NCBI GenBank assembly: GCA_031266635.1
Contig: JAISAN010000270.1
Span: 1-22,506, forward strand
DNA from: Treponema sp.
Lineage (GTDB): Bacteria > Spirochaetota > Spirochaetia > Treponematales > Breznakiellaceae
Length of the DNA stretch: 22,506 bases
Reading direction: 5' to 3'
The position numbers and the translations under genes are program-made. Positions 14,185 through 22,348 of the stretch are shown piece after piece. Each line of letters opens with the position of its first letter. Position 1 is the first letter of the stretch. Below the pieces are notes generated by a model. It was not told the DNA's origin, did not search any database, and worked only from the letters and a program-made list of their open reading frames with translations.

Positions 14185-15057
14185 ATGCCGGCTGCGATAA
14201 TTGACGGAAAAGAAACAGCCCGGAAAATCCGGGCCGGAATTGGCGTTCGGGCCGCGACCCTGCGGAAAGAGGGGATTTTTCCCTGCCTGGCGGTGATTCT
14301 CGCAGGGGAAGACCCGGCGAGCCTCTCCTATGTGGGGGCCAAAGAAAAAGCCCTGGCGGAAGCGGGGATGGAAAGCCGGGACATCCGGCTCCCCCAGTCC
14401 GTGGGGGAAGGGGAACTCCTTTCCCTTATCGATCAGTTAAACCGGGACCCCGCGGTCCACGGCATCCTGGTTCAGCTTCCCCTGCCCCGGCATATCAGGG
14501 AGGACAAGGTGATTGCCGCCATAGACCCCGCCAAGGATGTGGACGGTTTTCACCCCTTTTCAGTGGGTTCCCTGGTCCTGGGGCAGCCGGGATTTCTGCC
14601 CTGTACTCCCCACGGGGTCCTGACGCTGCTCCGGGAACTTCCCGTTCCCCTGGCGGGGGCTCACGCGGTGGTGGTGGGGCGATCCAATATCGTGGGAAGA
14701 CCCCTGGCGAACCTCCTCTGCCGCCGGGACATAAACGCCACGGTAACTCTTTGCCATACGGGGACCCGGAATCTGGAAGACATCTGCCGGGAGGCGGATA
14801 TTCTCATCGCCGCGGCGGGGAAGCCGGGGCTTGTTTCAGGCGCTATGGTCAGGGAAGGGGCGGTAGTTATCGACGTGGGGGTGAACCGGGTAGAAGACCC
14901 CGCCGCGAAAAAAGGCTACCGCCTGCGGGGAGATGTGGATTTTGATTCCGTTGCGGAGAAGGCTGCGTATATTACTCCCGTACCCGGCGGGGTAGGACCC
15001 ATGACTATCGCCATGCTCCTGCAGAATGTACTGATCGCCGCGGAACCAAAGAACTGA
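14185..15057 (+). CDS. folD: Bifunctional methylenetetrahydrofolate dehydrogenase / cyclohydrolase
   Basis: FolD interconverts 5,10-methylene-, 5,10-methenyl- and 10-formyl-tetrahydrofolate, supplying one-carbon units. The 290-residue protein is full length. The active-site signature SYVGAKEKA carries Tyr49 and the catalytic Lys53. GILVQLPLP (93-101) holds the conserved Gln97, and DPAKDVDGFHP (114-124) the conserved Asp120. The Rossmann NAD(P) motif is VVVGRSNIVGRPLA (162-175), and ITPVPGGVGPMTIAML (263-278) is the C-terminal hallmark. All expected key residues are present. The start at 14185 is fixed by the family's N-terminus. It sits between thiN and folE2, consistent with a folate and one-carbon cluster. 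Confidence 0.97.
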   Translation: MPAAIIDGKETARKIRAGIGVRAATLRKEGIFPCLAVILAGEDPASLSYVGAKEKALAEAGMESRDIRLPQSVGEGELLSLIDQLNRDPAVHGILVQLPLPRHIREDKVIAAIDPAKDVDGFHPFSVGSLVLGQPGFLPCTPHGVLTLLRELPVPLAGAHAVVVGRSNIVGRPLANLLCRRDINATVTLCHTGTRNLEDICREADILIAAAGKPGLVSGAMVREGAVVIDVGVNRVEDPAAKKGYRLRGDVDFDSVAEKAAYITPVPGGVGPMTIAMLLQNVLIAAEPKN

Positions 15058-15068
15058 GGTAAAAAACG

Positions 15069-15854
15069 ATGATCGATATACAAAACAGCAGGGACTACCG
15101 GGATGTGCCGCTGGCAAAGGTGGGCGTCAAGGGCCTGGAATATCCCATCCGGCTTTTGGATAAGGTAAAAAAAGTCCAGCACACCGCCGCCCGGGTGGAC
15201 TTATACGTGGATCTTCCCCGGCATTTCAAGGGTACCCACATGAGCCGTTTTATCGAAATATTCCACCGGTACCGGGAAGATCTGTCCATGCCCCGGTTTC
15301 TGGATATGCTTAAATCCATCCGGACCGATCTGGACGCGGAGTCAGCGTTTGGTTCCCTCACTTTCCCCTATTTTATGGAAAAAAACGCCCCCGTTTCAGG
15401 ACTGCCGGGTATGATGTCCTATGAATGTTGTTATCAGGGCTGGGTAAAGACCGGGGAAGACAGGCATTTTACCGTATCAGTTTCGGTACCCGTAACCACG
15501 GTTTGCCCCTGTTCCAAGGCAATCAGCGACCGGGGGGCCCATAACCAGCGGGGCCTGGTCCGGGTGGAACTGGAACTGGGGCCCTTCTTCTGGATCGAGG
15601 ACATTATCGCCGTGGTAGAACAAGCCGCTTCCAGCCCGGTCTATTCCCTCCTGAAACGGGAAGATGAAAAATTTATCACCGAGCGGGGCTATGACAACCC
15701 CAAGTTTGTTGAAGATCTAGTCCGGGATGTTTATATTGATATTAAAGCAATGAATATGTTTCCCCGCTTTTCGGTGGCGGCGGAAAATTTTGAAAGTATC
15801 CACAACCACAGCGCCTTTGCGTTTGTCCAGTATGATGAAGGAGTGAAGCCGTGA
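15069..15854 (+). CDS. folE2: GTP cyclohydrolase I type 2 (GCYH-IB)
   Basis: FolE2 converts GTP to 7,8-dihydroneopterin triphosphate, the first step of folate synthesis (and also of queuosine synthesis where present). The 261-residue protein matches the family throughout: VKKVQHTAARVDLYVDLP (33-50), FKGTHMSRFIE (53-63), VPVTTVCPCSKAISDRGAHNQRG (140-162) with the metal-ligand Cys146 and His158, and the C-terminal RFSVAAENFESIHNHSAFA. Type IB enzymes can use metals other than zinc, unlike FolE. GAGG about 8 bases upstream supports the ATG at 15069, eleven bases after folD. The stop codon overlaps the GTG start of the next gene, indicating coupling. Confidence 0.96.
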   Translation: MIDIQNSRDYRDVPLAKVGVKGLEYPIRLLDKVKKVQHTAARVDLYVDLPRHFKGTHMSRFIEIFHRYREDLSMPRFLDMLKSIRTDLDAESAFGSLTFPYFMEKNAPVSGLPGMMSYECCYQGWVKTGEDRHFTVSVSVPVTTVCPCSKAISDRGAHNQRGLVRVELELGPFFWIEDIIAVVEQAASSPVYSLLKREDEKFITERGYDNPKFVEDLVRDVYIDIKAMNMFPRFSVAAENFESIHNHSAFAFVQYDEGVKP

Positions 15855-16231
15855 ATGATATTGAACCCGTCGAACCCTATGGTTCAACAAAAAACCTGGC
15901 AAAACAGGGAGTTGCCGCCTTCGGCATGATCGGGGGAGGAATTTTTCTTTTTGTCATGGAAGCCCTGGCCCGTTTCCGGGTTGTGGGGCTGGTGATCGGC
16001 GTGATAACCGGAATTGTGGGGATCAGCGCCCTTCTTTCCAAAGACCCGGATGATAACAAGCCAGGGTTTATTATCACCGCCGCGGGCCTGCTGGTCATCC
16101 TTTCGGCGGCGAAGGTTCCTGGGCTCCAGGCCCTGGCGCCGATTCTGTTGAGTATCGGTGCGGTAGGGCTTTTGGTCATGGGTGTCTGGAAGGGGATTCA
16201 ATTTTTCAGAGGGCTCAAAAACCGGTCCTGA
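15851..16231 (+). CDS. Small membrane protein coupled to folE2
   Basis: The 126-residue protein begins at a GTG whose bases overlap the folE2 stop codon (GTGA), so it is probably translated by re-initiation. After a polar N-terminus it has about four hydrophobic segments (roughly 22-37, 43-61, 70-86 and 93-113), Gly-rich and typical of a small multi-pass membrane protein. No motif links it to folate. It could be a small transport accessory or envelope protein, but its function is unknown. Conservation of the pairing in related genomes would be the main clue. Confidence 0.7.
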   Translation: MNDIEPVEPYGSTKNLAKQGVAAFGMIGGGIFLFVMEALARFRVVGLVIGVITGIVGISALLSKDPDDNKPGFIITAAGLLVILSAAKVPGLQALAPILLSIGAVGLLVMGVWKGIQFFRGLKNRS

Positions 16232-16278
16232 ACCGTTTCCCCGGGGAACCGGGCAGGGGCAAAATATGGGCGGATTTC

Positions 16279-17676
16279 TTGAAATATTTTTTTGAAACCT
16301 ACGGATGCCAGATGAACAGCGCCGAATCGGCGGCTCTGGGCTTGGTATGCCGGGAACGGGGCTGGATTGCCGCCCCGGATGGTGAAAGCGCGGACATGGT
16401 CCTCCTTAACACCTGTTCGGTCCGGGCCACCGCGGAAAAACGGGTTTTCGGGCGGCTTGCCCTGTATGCCAGCCTTAAAAAAAAGCGCCAATCTTCCAAT
16501 CCCCTTACCCTGGTGGTAGCGGGCTGCATGGCCCAGCGGCTGGGAGAGGGCCTCCGGGAAAAAGTTCCCGCTGTGGATTATGTGATGGGAACCGCGGCCC
16601 GGTCCATTTTCCCCCTGATTCTGGAAGCGGCGGAACAGGGGCTTCCGCCCAACCGGGGGAGGGACCGCATTGCTCTGGAGGGCGGATTTTTTTTGTCCGG
16701 GGAGCGGCCGGCTTTTTCTTTTTCTTCCTTCCATCTGGAAGAAGGGGAGGGGGCTTTCCGTTCTTTTGTCCCTATCATGCATGGATGTAACAATTTTTGT
16801 TCCTATTGCATTGTGCCCTATGTCCGGGGAAGGGAAGTTTCCCGGTCTCCCGCTTCAATTATCGAAGAACTGAGGCTTTTGGCCGGGCGGGGAATCCGGG
16901 AAATCACCCTTTTGGGGCAAAATGTTAATACCTACCGCTGGGAAGGGCCGGGGCCCCAAGATTCCGGGGTCCTGGATTTTCCGGGCCTTCTGGAAATAAT
17001 AGCCGGGGAACTTGCCCGCAGCCCCATCCGCCGGGTCCGTTTCCTTTCCGCCAATCCCCGGGACTTTTCCCCCCGGACCATCCGGGTCATGGCGGAAAAT
17101 CCCCTGTTTTGCCGCCACCTCCACCTCTGTGTTCAGCACGGCTCCAACCGGATTCTGAAAGCCATGAACCGGGCCTATACCCGCGAGCAGTACCTGAAAC
17201 TGGTCTCGGAAATCCGCGGCGCCCTGCCGGGAGTTACCCTGTCCACGGATATTTTGGCGGGTTTTCCCGGAGAAACCGAAGAAGATTTGGAACTGACCCT
17301 GGACCTCATGGAGGAGGTAAAATTCCTCTACGCCTATATGTATCATTACAATCCACGGGAGGGAACCGCGGCGTATAATCTGCCGGGCCGGATAAGCGAA
17401 GCGGTAAAACGGGAACGTCTGTCCCGGATCATCAAACTCCAGAAACGGCACACCGCGGAACTGCTGAAAAGCCGGATCGGTTCCCGGGAAACCGTACTAA
17501 TTGAAGGAATTTCCCGGAAAAATGCCGATGAATTAATAACCCGTACTGAGCGTGATGAAATGGCGGTTGCCCCCGGCGCTTCATCCATGATTGGTTCTTT
17601 TGCCGAGTTGACCCTCTCCGGACTTCGGGGGAACACGTTTTTTGCGAAGGAGTTAAACCTATGCCCTGGCGTTTAA
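16279..17676 (+). CDS. miaB: tRNA-2-methylthio-N6-isopentenyladenosine synthase (MiaB)
   Basis: MiaB is a radical SAM methylthiotransferase that adds a methylthio group to i6A37 of tRNAs reading UNN codons. The 465-residue protein has the UPF0004 domain with its auxiliary [4Fe-4S] cysteines at 10 (ETYGCQMN), 46 (NTCSVR) and 83 (GCMAQR). The radical SAM cluster motif GCNNFCSYC gives Cys170, 174 and 177. A C-terminal TRAM domain spans about 405-463. The segment at about 125-160 is an insertion-like linker. Translation starts at TTG 16279, since the conserved KYFFETYGCQMN begins there and the ATG at 16266 is in another frame. The last 16 bases overlap the next gene. Confidence 0.95.
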   Translation: MKYFFETYGCQMNSAESAALGLVCRERGWIAAPDGESADMVLLNTCSVRATAEKRVFGRLALYASLKKKRQSSNPLTLVVAGCMAQRLGEGLREKVPAVDYVMGTAARSIFPLILEAAEQGLPPNRGRDRIALEGGFFLSGERPAFSFSSFHLEEGEGAFRSFVPIMHGCNNFCSYCIVPYVRGREVSRSPASIIEELRLLAGRGIREITLLGQNVNTYRWEGPGPQDSGVLDFPGLLEIIAGELARSPIRRVRFLSANPRDFSPRTIRVMAENPLFCRHLHLCVQHGSNRILKAMNRAYTREQYLKLVSEIRGALPGVTLSTDILAGFPGETEEDLELTLDLMEEVKFLYAYMYHYNPREGTAAYNLPGRISEAVKRERLSRIIKLQKRHTAELLKSRIGSRETVLIEGISRKNADELITRTERDEMAVAPGASSMIGSFAELTLSGLRGNTFFAKELNLCPGV

Positions 17677-17999
17677 TTGGTTTTATTGTGCTGTTTGGAA
17701 TTTTTCTGGTTTTTATTGCCTTTAACCTGGACAATCGCTGCGATATTAACTTTGGTTTCCGGGCATTTCAGGGGGTCCCGGTATTTTTTACCGTTTTTTC
17801 TTCTTTTGTGGTGGGAATGCTTTGCGCCTTGCCCTTTGCCGTTTCTCTTCGGCAAAAAAAGAAGGATAAGCCCGGAAAGAACAAAAAAGATGCGGACCTT
17901 CCCCCCTCCAGGCCGGGGAAAAAACGGGGTAAACCGCAGGATCTGCCTGAGCTGAGCCCGCTTCCTCCGGAGGATGAAGGCCCCTATGGGATCAATTAA
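17661..17999 (+). CDS. LapA-domain (DUF1049) inner-membrane protein
   Basis: The 112-residue protein has two transmembrane helices (about 4-20 and 42-60) with the short loop FNLDNRCDINFGFRAFQGVPV between them, matching the LapA/DUF1049 pattern. A basic, Lys- and Pro-rich cytoplasmic tail follows. In enterobacteria LapA works with LapB in lipopolysaccharide assembly control. Many spirochaetes lack classic LPS, so the role here may differ. The start codon lies 16 bases before the miaB stop codon and the gene end overlaps the start of the SPOR-domain gene, so the three are translated from one message. Confidence 0.75.
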   Translation: MPWRLIGFIVLFGIFLVFIAFNLDNRCDINFGFRAFQGVPVFFTVFSSFVVGMLCALPFAVSLRQKKKDKPGKNKKDADLPPSRPGKKRGKPQDLPELSPLPPEDEGPYGIN

Positions 18000-18957
18000 C
18001 ACATCCGGGGGAAAAAAAGCGGTTCATTTTCCCGGAGTTCTGGCTGTTTGTATCCTGTGGTTTTTCATCCCCGGCCCCCTCGTTCCGGGGCAAAGTCTGG
18101 GCGCCGAGATACAAAGCATCGAAAATACCCTGAGCCGGCCCGGCCTTTCCGCCGCGGACAGGCGGAACGCCCTGATACGGCTTGCCCGCTTACAGGAACT
18201 TTCCGGCGGCATTGAGGCCGCCGCCCGGAACTGGGGGGAAGCCGCCGCCGCGGAGCCGGACAAGCCGGACGATCTTTCCCTGATCCGGGGGGCCTGGTGT
18301 TTCGCCGCTATGGGCGAATGGGATCGGGCGGATGCCGCGGTGAGGACGATCCTCCTCGCCGGGCGCCCCGGTCCGGCCCTTCTCAAGGCCCGGTATCTGG
18401 GGGCGCTGATTGCCGCCCTGGGCTCCGCGAATTTTTCCGCCCTCAAATCCCTGGCGGATAATCCCGGTTTTGAAACGTTCCGGCCCTCCATATATTATAC
18501 CCTCTGGAAGACTCTGGACCCCCCCGCTGAGGGGGATTTGTGGAAATCCCGGCTTCTGACTGAATTCCCCCTAAGCCTCGAAGGCCGTATCGCCGCTGCC
18601 GAAGATACCCGCGTTGCCGCCGCTCCCACCCCCATGTGGCTGCTTTTCCCCGGCCGGGATCCCCTTGCCCCGGCGGCGGCCCCGGCCCGGCCGGTTTCGG
18701 CACCCGCCGCCCCGGCACCTGCCGCCCCGGCAGCGGATGCCGTCCTGCTCCAGACCGGCCTTTTCGGCAATGAGGGGAACGCGGAAAAACAGGCGGACCG
18801 GCTTCGGTCCGCGGGTTTTTCCCCCCGGATCACCCGGCGCACGGTCAACGGTAATGAATATTGGGCGGCCGGAGTTTCCGCCGGGCAGGATATGAACCAG
18901 ATGATATTACGGCTAAAAAACGCGGGCTTCGAGTCGTTTCCGGTTTATCCGCAGTAA
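17986..18957 (+). CDS. Exported SPOR-domain protein
   Basis: From the ATG at 17986 (GAAGG ribosome binding site 5 bases upstream) the protein has 323 residues. The ATG at 17974 abuts GGAGG and is less likely. A hydrophobic segment (about 17-34) is a signal or anchor. Residues about 40-215 are helical and TPR-like (RRNALIRLARLQELSGGIEAA). A Pro/Ala linker (about 226-250) is followed by a C-terminal SPOR domain of about 70 residues (LLQTGLFGNEGNAEKQADRLRSAG). SPOR domains bind denuded septal peptidoglycan glycans, so a role in division or cell-wall growth is likely. The gene overlaps the LapA-like gene by 14 bases and ends the operon. Confidence 0.85.
   Translation: MGSINTSGGKKAVHFPGVLAVCILWFFIPGPLVPGQSLGAEIQSIENTLSRPGLSAADRRNALIRLARLQELSGGIEAAARNWGEAAAAEPDKPDDLSLIRGAWCFAAMGEWDRADAAVRTILLAGRPGPALLKARYLGALIAALGSANFSALKSLADNPGFETFRPSIYYTLWKTLDPPAEGDLWKSRLLTEFPLSLEGRIAAAEDTRVAAAPTPMWLLFPGRDPLAPAAAPARPVSAPAAPAPAAPAADAVLLQTGLFGNEGNAEKQADRLRSAGFSPRITRRTVNGNEYWAAGVSAGQDMNQMILRLKNAGFESFPVYPQ
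18700..18729 (+). repeat. 15-bp tandem repeat in the SPOR-protein linker
   Basis: GCACCCGCCGCCCCG is followed directly by GCACCTGCCGCCCCG (14 of 15 identical), each encoding Ala-Pro-Ala-Ala-Pro within the flexible linker. The unit length is a multiple of three, so copy-number change would keep the frame. Confidence 0.7.
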
Positions 18958-18987
18958 AAGTTAAATGACGCTGCCCCGGCTTTCCCC

Positions 18988-20589
18988 TCAGCTTTCAGCG
19001 GCGCTCAGGGAAATGACCCCTTCGTGAAGTTCCTGGATACCCATTGTTCCCAGCCGTACCCGGGAAAGGCTGAGGTTTTTCCGGGGGCCCCGGGCTACGC
19101 CTTCCTCCGGCGGGGCGGCATCCACCCGGTAGATTTCCCGGCTTTCGCTGTTTTCGGGCCGGGTCTCCGCGGCGGGCCGTTCAGGGCGGAAAACGGAATT
19201 TGGTTCCAGCCGCAGTTCCAGCAGTTCCTGGCCGTTTATCATAAAAAAGGCGTATCTTCCCCGCCGGGCGCTTCCCCCGGAGTTAAGTTCATAAACCCCG
19301 TCGGGGAAAAATCGCAGCTTCCCCAGAGAGCTATCGTAAAGGGCGTCAATATGGGAATCAATCGTTCCCCCGGCGGTCTGAATTTGTTTTTGTTCAACCG
19401 TTCCCGCCCGCCGGTAGGAGCCGTCCCAGGAGGCGTTTACACCGATTTTCAGACGTACATCCTCAAAAACCTTAATACGGATGCTGTCCAGAGATTCCAG
19501 CTCAATATCGAGAAAACGCCGCAGGGTGGTAACGGATATATTCTGGCTTGAAATATACAGCCCATAGCGGGTCGGACTGGCATTTTGCCAGGTAAAAATC
19601 TGCTGGGCTTCATCCCCAAAAAAAATCAGTTCCTTGCTGGGGGGATCAAAGTAGATGTACTGGCGGCTGTCCAGGGTTCCTTCGGGCCCCACATAATACC
19701 AGAGATCGTTGATAAAAGCCTCGAAAACCCCCGGTTCACCGCTTAACAGTTCCCGGAGACGGCGCTGTTCAATCTGGGACCCCGGAATCCGGGTGATTTT
19801 GCTTTGTTCATAAAGCCCGTTTCCCGGATTAAAGGCGTAGGTAATTTCCACCTGATCCAGAATATTATTCGATTCATAATCGTGGCCATAGGCGGCGATG
19901 GTAAAACTCCGCCCCCGGGCGATTCCCAAATGGTAGGCCTGGGGCCGCTCGGTTTCCTGAATTGAAATGGAGCCATCGATCCGCAGTTCCGCAATCCTGG
20001 TAAACGGCTGATTTATACCGGAAGAATCATAGGGCGGCGCGTCCGGTTGAAACTGGCTGTTTTTTCTGAAAATGGTCAGGGTATGTTCCCCCAAACCATT
20101 CATGCCGGTCAAAAGAACGCATACGCTCCGGTCGCCAATCAGATCCTGGGTATACAGGGATATAGTCCCCGGTCTGGCCGCCGCCGAGGGGGCGTTCCAA
20201 ATCCGTTTGTATACCCGGTTTGTTTCGTCAAAATCAATGTAGGTGATATAGATGGGGCTTTCGATTTCCAGCAGATTCCGGTACGCCAGGATCTGCTCCT
20301 CCGCCGGGTCTCCGTCAAAATCCTGGGTCAATATGGCCACCATGATTTCCCCTTCTTCCAGGGCCGCCTTGACCTCGATACTGTCCCCGTAGGCCATTTT
20401 TTCCATTCCGTCCGCCAGGTTCCGACCATCCCCATTTGTTTCTCCGGGGATAATAATACGGGTTTGGCGCCGTTCCCGGTCTTTTCCGGCGTTTGTGAAC
20501 GAAAAAGGCTGGAATATCAGCAGCAGGATTCCCAGGATACAGAAAAAAAACAGGCATATAACGCCAAAAAAGAGGTTTTTCCGGTTCAT
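18988..20589 (-). CDS. Exported protein resembling the pallilysin-related adhesin family
   Basis: The true start is the ATG at 20589, overlapping the nrnA stop codon by 4 bases (ATGA); a longer reading upstream lies inside nrnA. The 533-residue protein has an N-terminal hydrophobic anchor (about 6-27). The N-terminal domain contains QDFDGDPAEEQILAYRNL (89-106), a Dx[DN]xD metal-binding-type loop as in FG-GAP/EF-hand-like repeats. Weaker repeats follow (DLIGDRSVCVLLTG and TIAAYGHDYESNN). The C-terminal part is strand-rich with a small barrel-like segment (LRFFPDGVYELN, GRYAFFMINGQELLELRL). The layout recalls treponemal pallilysin-related proteins, but no HExxH protease motif is present. The assignment is tentative. 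Confidence 0.7.
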   Translation of the reverse strand: MNRKNLFFGVICLFFFCILGILLLIFQPFSFTNAGKDRERRQTRIIIPGETNGDGRNLADGMEKMAYGDSIEVKAALEEGEIMVAILTQDFDGDPAEEQILAYRNLLEIESPIYITYIDFDETNRVYKRIWNAPSAAARPGTISLYTQDLIGDRSVCVLLTGMNGLGEHTLTIFRKNSQFQPDAPPYDSSGINQPFTRIAELRIDGSISIQETERPQAYHLGIARGRSFTIAAYGHDYESNNILDQVEITYAFNPGNGLYEQSKITRIPGSQIEQRRLRELLSGEPGVFEAFINDLWYYVGPEGTLDSRQYIYFDPPSKELIFFGDEAQQIFTWQNASPTRYGLYISSQNISVTTLRRFLDIELESLDSIRIKVFEDVRLKIGVNASWDGSYRRAGTVEQKQIQTAGGTIDSHIDALYDSSLGKLRFFPDGVYELNSGGSARRGRYAFFMINGQELLELRLEPNSVFRPERPAAETRPENSESREIYRVDAAPPEEGVARGPRKNLSLSRVRLGTMGIQELHEGVISLSAAES

Positions 20590-21560
20590 AGCTTTTCCAA
20601 AAGAGGTTCTATTATTTCCAATACCTGCCGCAGGGTTTCCGTGATTCCCAGCTTGCTTCTGAAACCGGCGGCGGTAACATGACCCCCTCCGCCAAATTGC
20701 TGGGCGATTTTTGAAACATTCACCGCCCCTTTGGAACGGAGGGAACAACGGATATTTCCTTCCCGGTTTTCTTTAACCATGATGGAAACGACGATTTTTT
20801 TTGCCATCAGGGGAACATTGATAAAAGCTTCGGCGTCCTCAATATTCGCTCCCGTGGATTCCAGGAATTCTTTCCGCACGATCAGCCCCGCAATCCGGCC
20901 CTGGGCGTGAATTTCCATCGTGGAAATAATCAACTTTCTCAGCAGCAGGGCCTCGGTGGAGGCGCTTTCGTTCAGCTCCCGGTATACCGTATAGGGGTGA
21001 ACTCCCGCTTCAATAAGAAACAGCGCCGCCCTGAAAGACCGGGCGGTGGTTTTGATGTAGGCAAAGGAACCGGTATCGTAACTCAGCCCCGCGAAAGCCG
21101 CCGCGGCGGTATCCTGGTCCAGGCTCAGTCCCGCGGCCTGAAGGACCTCCACCGCGATTTCACAGGTCGAAGAGGCGGTAGAATCTATCAGGCCGGAAAG
21201 GGTGGAAAACTGATTGGGTTCATGGTGGTCGATAACAAAAGTTTCCCGGACCCGGCCAATCAGATCCCGTATACAGCCAATATGGTATTCATCCGAGGTA
21301 TCCAGAATCAAAAGGGCCGATTTTTCCGGTAATTCTCCATGTTTTACCTGATCCCAGGCCGCGATCTTTTCGCCCGGATCCATAAAAACAAAACGATTCG
21401 CTATTTTTTCGGCGTTTAGAATATGAACAGTCTTACCCATTCCCCGGAAAAGCCGGTCGCATACCAGTTCCGCGCCTAGGCCGTCCGCGTCGGCGTTGTC
21501 GTGGGTTGTCAGAATAAAAGATTCATGTCTCGAAAGAAAATCAAAAAAATTTTCCAGCAT
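20586..21560 (-). CDS. nrnA: DHH/DHHA1 phosphoesterase, NrnA type
   Basis: NrnA-type enzymes degrade short oligoribonucleotides and often dephosphorylate 3'-phosphoadenosine 5'-phosphate in the cytoplasm. From the ATG at 21560 (MLENFFDFLS) the protein has 324 residues, the usual size; an earlier in-frame start at 21653 lies inside the upstream gene. Metal-binding motifs are THDNADADGLGAE (19-31), ILDTSDEYHIG (85-95), VIDHHEPNQF (109-118) and GLSYDTGSFAY (158-168). The DHHA1 domain ends with FGGGGHVTAAGFRS, which binds substrate. All expected Asp and His residues are present. It follows the VWA-like gene by 28 bases and overlaps the pallilysin-like gene by 4. A cyclic-di-nucleotide phosphodiesterase of the same superfamily is the main alternative. 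Confidence 0.9.
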   Translation of the reverse strand: MLENFFDFLSRHESFILTTHDNADADGLGAELVCDRLFRGMGKTVHILNAEKIANRFVFMDPGEKIAAWDQVKHGELPEKSALLILDTSDEYHIGCIRDLIGRVRETFVIDHHEPNQFSTLSGLIDSTASSTCEIAVEVLQAAGLSLDQDTAAAAFAGLSYDTGSFAYIKTTARSFRAALFLIEAGVHPYTVYRELNESASTEALLLRKLIISTMEIHAQGRIAGLIVRKEFLESTGANIEDAEAFINVPLMAKKIVVSIMVKENREGNIRCSLRSKGAVNVSKIAQQFGGGGHVTAAGFRSKLGITETLRQVLEIIEPLLEKL

Positions 21561-21588
21561 GAAGCCGCCGTTCCCGGAACGAGGGGGA

Positions 21589-22176
21589 TTAATTCCCGGA
21601 AAAATAGGCTGAAGCGGCCCGCTGAACCTGGGAATTAATGTCCAGGGCCACAATTAACGCCCGCCAGGACGGAAATTCTTCAATCCGGGAATACCGCAGG
21701 AGATTTGCCCCCGAGCCCAGGAGGGCAGGGGAAAGAGCGGAGGAAGAACCGCTGATTAGCAGGGTATAGGTTATCCCGGACCGGGAAGAAGTCCGGGCCG
21801 CGGCCCGCTGTGCGGCGTCCCGCAGGGCCCCGGCAAAATCCGCCTGATTCCCCCCGGCCTTCAGGGATCGGAGGGTTTTCTTGATATTTTCCCTTCCCTC
21901 AGCCCCGGAAAGGGTATCTGAATAGACAATTTGGGCCCGTTCGGCGGCATTCCAAATGATGAGCCGGTCTCCGTCCCGGAGAATCCCGTCCACCAGGTAG
22001 TTACAGACCCAGTTTACCGCCTCAGCTCCGGCGTTTTTTATTGCCGGGGAGCCATCCATAATAAGATAAACCTCAATAGGGACATTCCGGGAATCCTGGG
22101 CGTAAATTCCATGGGCCGTCAGCAGGAAGGCCCCCAGGAGTCCCGAAGCAATTTTCCTTAAAAAATTCCTGTACAT
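21589..22176 (-). CDS. Secreted VWA-like domain protein
   Basis: This 195-residue protein has a signal peptide (about 8-26, cleavage near IYAQ) and one domain with the alternating fold of von Willebrand factor A. It starts EVYLIMDGSPAIKNAG (MIDAS-like DGSPA at 41-45). The helix AEAVNWVCNYLVDGILRDGD, the strand RLIIWNAAE and YTLLISGSSSAL near residue 140 follow. The later MIDAS positions look degenerate (Gln in place of Thr, Ser in place of Asp), so metal binding may be lost. There is no evident ribosome binding site; the upstream sequence is AT-rich with TAAAAT and TATAGT boxes just before the ATG. It heads the minus-strand group with nrnA and the pallilysin-like gene. Confidence 0.68.
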   Translation of the reverse strand: MYRNFLRKIASGLLGAFLLTAHGIYAQDSRNVPIEVYLIMDGSPAIKNAGAEAVNWVCNYLVDGILRDGDRLIIWNAAERAQIVYSDTLSGAEGRENIKKTLRSLKAGGNQADFAGALRDAAQRAAARTSSRSGITYTLLISGSSSALSPALLGSGANLLRYSRIEEFPSWRALIVALDINSQVQRAASAYFSGN

Positions 22177-22348
22177 AACTATATTTTAACATATTTTTTT
22201 ATTTTACAACAATTACCAGAATCAATTGTCAAGATATAAAAAAAAGCGATGCAAAGGGCTTTACTTTTTCATTCAGATGTGAATAAGATATTATATAAAG
22301 AAATTTTGCAGTTTGTAGAATAAAATTTATTTATAAGGAGTCAGGATT
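22177..22348. promoter_or_regulatory. AT-rich divergent promoter region
   Basis: This 172-base region separates the divergent VWA-like gene and the 22349 gene. It contains several A- and T-runs, TATATAA near 22292, TTGCAG (22306-22311) and AAGGAG just before the plus gene. Consensus -35 and -10 pairs are poor and no single promoter can be fixed. No dyad of note was seen. Confidence 0.35.

Noticed and set aside
20590..20748. N-terminal extension of the pallilysin-like gene
   Set aside because: It lies wholly inside nrnA and has no signal-like sequence; the ATG at 20589 gives an anchor segment and a typical 4-base overlap.
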